Source of the DNA: Bernardetia sp.
GTDB lineage: Bacteria; Bacteroidota; Bacteroidia; Cytophagales; Bernardetiaceae
Reading direction: 5' to 3'
Assembly (NCBI RefSeq): GCF_020630935.1
Contig: NZ_JAHDIG010000004.1
Span: 1 to 64,000 of the forward strand
DNA length: 64,000 bases
Each line of letters opens with the position of its first letter. Within the stretch, counting starts at the first letter, position 1. Shown here one piece after another: positions 63,351 through 64,000 of this stretch. The notes beneath the pieces were generated by a model, which was not told the origin of the DNA, ran no database searches, and was given only the letters and a program-made list of their open reading frames with translations. A program made the position numbers and the translations under genes.

Positions 63351-63512
63351 ATGAATAAGTTCAATGCTTATATGTATTATCAGAATGCAAAAGCCTATTC
63401 AGAGGGAAATCATAGAAGGTGGGATAAAGACAGTTTGAAAAAAGAAAGCTATCAAAAATTAAAAGAATATAAAGAAGAGTTTAATAGATTATTTTCTAGT
63501 GAAAAGACATAA
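63351..63512 (+). CDS. Small ORF of 53 residues
   Basis: ATG at 63351 to TAA at 63512 encodes MNKFNAYMYYQNAKAYSEG followed by a Lys/Glu-rich helix ending NRLFSSEKT. The residue composition is protein-like rather than random (amphipathic helix, balanced charge). It starts 24 bases from the TonB remnant on the opposite strand, so it may be the end of another broken gene. I recognise no family. Confidence 0.4.
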   Translation: MNKFNAYMYYQNAKAYSEGNHRRWDKDSLKKESYQKLKEYKEEFNRLFSSEKT

Positions 63513-63855
63513 CAATAGGCAACTTTATGTTAAAACATTCGTAAAAAAAGTAATAATAGTTACACAAAAACCAAAAGGTAGTCAAAGAAAAGCTATAAAA
63601 AAATAGCACACCAAAATACTGACTACCAATACCTTAACTCATAAAACTTACTATCACTCACTATGAAGTTCAGATTATATATTATTTCATTATTTTGAAA
63701 CAATAGTCTGTTAATTTACACGAAACCCAAATTTAATATGTTATTTTAAATAAAATTCATATTTATATTGGATTGATTGAAACAATTCTATTACCTTTGC
63801 ACTCGTAAAAATATTACATACAAAATCTGTACATCACTAAAACACTTTATCTAAC
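63513..63855. other. 343-base intergenic region with nested inverted repeats
   Basis: GGTAGTCA (63577-63584) and TGACTACC (63620-63627) enclose GCTAT/ATAGC (63592-63607). The promoter of the last gene lies at 63768-63799. The remaining sequence is A/T-rich with no gene seen. Confidence 0.5.
63768..63799 (+). promoter_or_regulatory. Promoter of the DksA/TraR-type gene
   Basis: The -7 box TACCTTTG is at 63792-63799, with TTG at 63768-63770 as -33 (21-bp spacing). It lies about 57 bases before the start codon. Confidence 0.6.
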
Positions 63856-64000
63856 ATGGAAAATAATCAGCAGTTGCGCTATTCAGCAGAAGAACTCAAA
63901 GAATTTGAAGCTATTATCAATTCTAAACTTGCTAAATCAAGAGACGAACTAGACTATTTGAAAAAGTCTATTATGAGAGAAGATGCAGCCGAAAACAGAA
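63856..64000 (+). CDS. DksA/TraR-type zinc-finger protein, N-terminal part
   Basis: 48 codons are visible before the window ends. MENNQQLRYSAEELKEFEAIINSKLAKSRDELDYLKKSI is the coiled-coil N-terminus typical of Bacteroidota TraR/DksA-like proteins (short, with C4 zinc finger further on), which bind RNA polymerase. The zinc-finger region is outside the window, so the call rests on the N-terminal pattern only. Confidence 0.6.
   Translation, partial: MENNQQLRYSAEELKEFEAIINSKLAKSRDELDYLKKSIMREDAAENR

Overview
This window is a single AT-rich chromosomal stretch from a member of the Bacteroidota, most likely a gliding Cytophagales bacterium (Bernardetia/Flexibacter-like; the genus is inference). 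The grounds are: promoters of the Bacteroidota type (TTG about 20 bases before TAnnTTTG) ahead of several genes; the cluster rpmB-rpmG-DUF4295-ftsY; a secreted protease with a type IX secretion C-terminal sorting domain and a GldN/PorN-like protein; many Omp85-like barrels; and start codons preceded by A/T runs rather than Shine-Dalgarno sites. No rRNA, tRNA, CRISPR array, prophage or intact insertion sequence was seen.

Layout. 1-6.9 kb: a secreted unknown protein whose signal peptide looks broken, a large BNR beta-propeller protein, an outer-membrane barrel and coaX. 7-16.4 kb: an HD-Pnk type RNA/DNA end-healing enzyme, ferritin, a SirB1-like protein, a DUF3857/transglutaminase-fold protein, NADP malic enzyme fused to phosphotransacetylase, a YdeI-type protein ending in a CDGSH iron-sulfur motif, and a membrane protein. 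16.5-26.1 kb: small heat-shock protein, MscS channel, Omp85/BamA-like protein facing a site-2 protease, a 19-repeat LRR protein, lpxA, a membrane protein, a HAD-type phosphatase and an orphan GldN-like protein. 26.6-29.8 kb: an M43 metalloprotease with two GEVED domains and a type IX sorting domain, then a lipoprotein. 29.8-35.2 kb: translation and secretion genes (rpmE2, ftsY, DUF4295, rpmG, rpmB), a small membrane protein and a second Omp85-like barrel. 35.3-43.7 kb: SDR oxidoreductase, small unknowns, yraN-like, murI, pyrR, bioD, and a 1009-residue ADP-forming acyl-CoA synthetase fused to a GNAT acetyltransferase. 44-48.9 kb: MarR regulator, a zinc-ribbon protein with a very long charged tail, flavin reductase, MaoC hydratase, SDR-type threonine dehydrogenase. 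49.5-63 kb: EEP-family protein, YcxB-like protein, a lone nuoA, a WecA/MraY-type sugar-phosphate transferase, LRR protein, DUF389 and DUF4139 proteins, patatin-like lipase, a cysteine-motif plus carboxypeptidase-regulatory-domain protein, and htpG. The right edge holds a TonB C-terminal remnant, a 53-codon ORF and the start of a DksA/TraR-type gene.

Most genes are housekeeping or envelope functions in short operons separated by clear hairpin terminators. The less explained content is in the intergenic DNA. It holds several GC-richer perfect hairpins, some directly in front of start codons and two with a GTAG foot like REP elements. It also holds a 36-bp perfect palindrome, a 134-bp element with 11-bp terminal inverted repeats that has a decayed relative 10 kb away, and two structured segments that could be small RNAs. 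Nothing here forms an obvious defence or biosynthetic island. The most notable proteins are the HD-Pnk repair enzyme, the orphan GldN paralogue, the YdeI-CDGSH fusion and the zinc-ribbon protein with a disordered basic tail.
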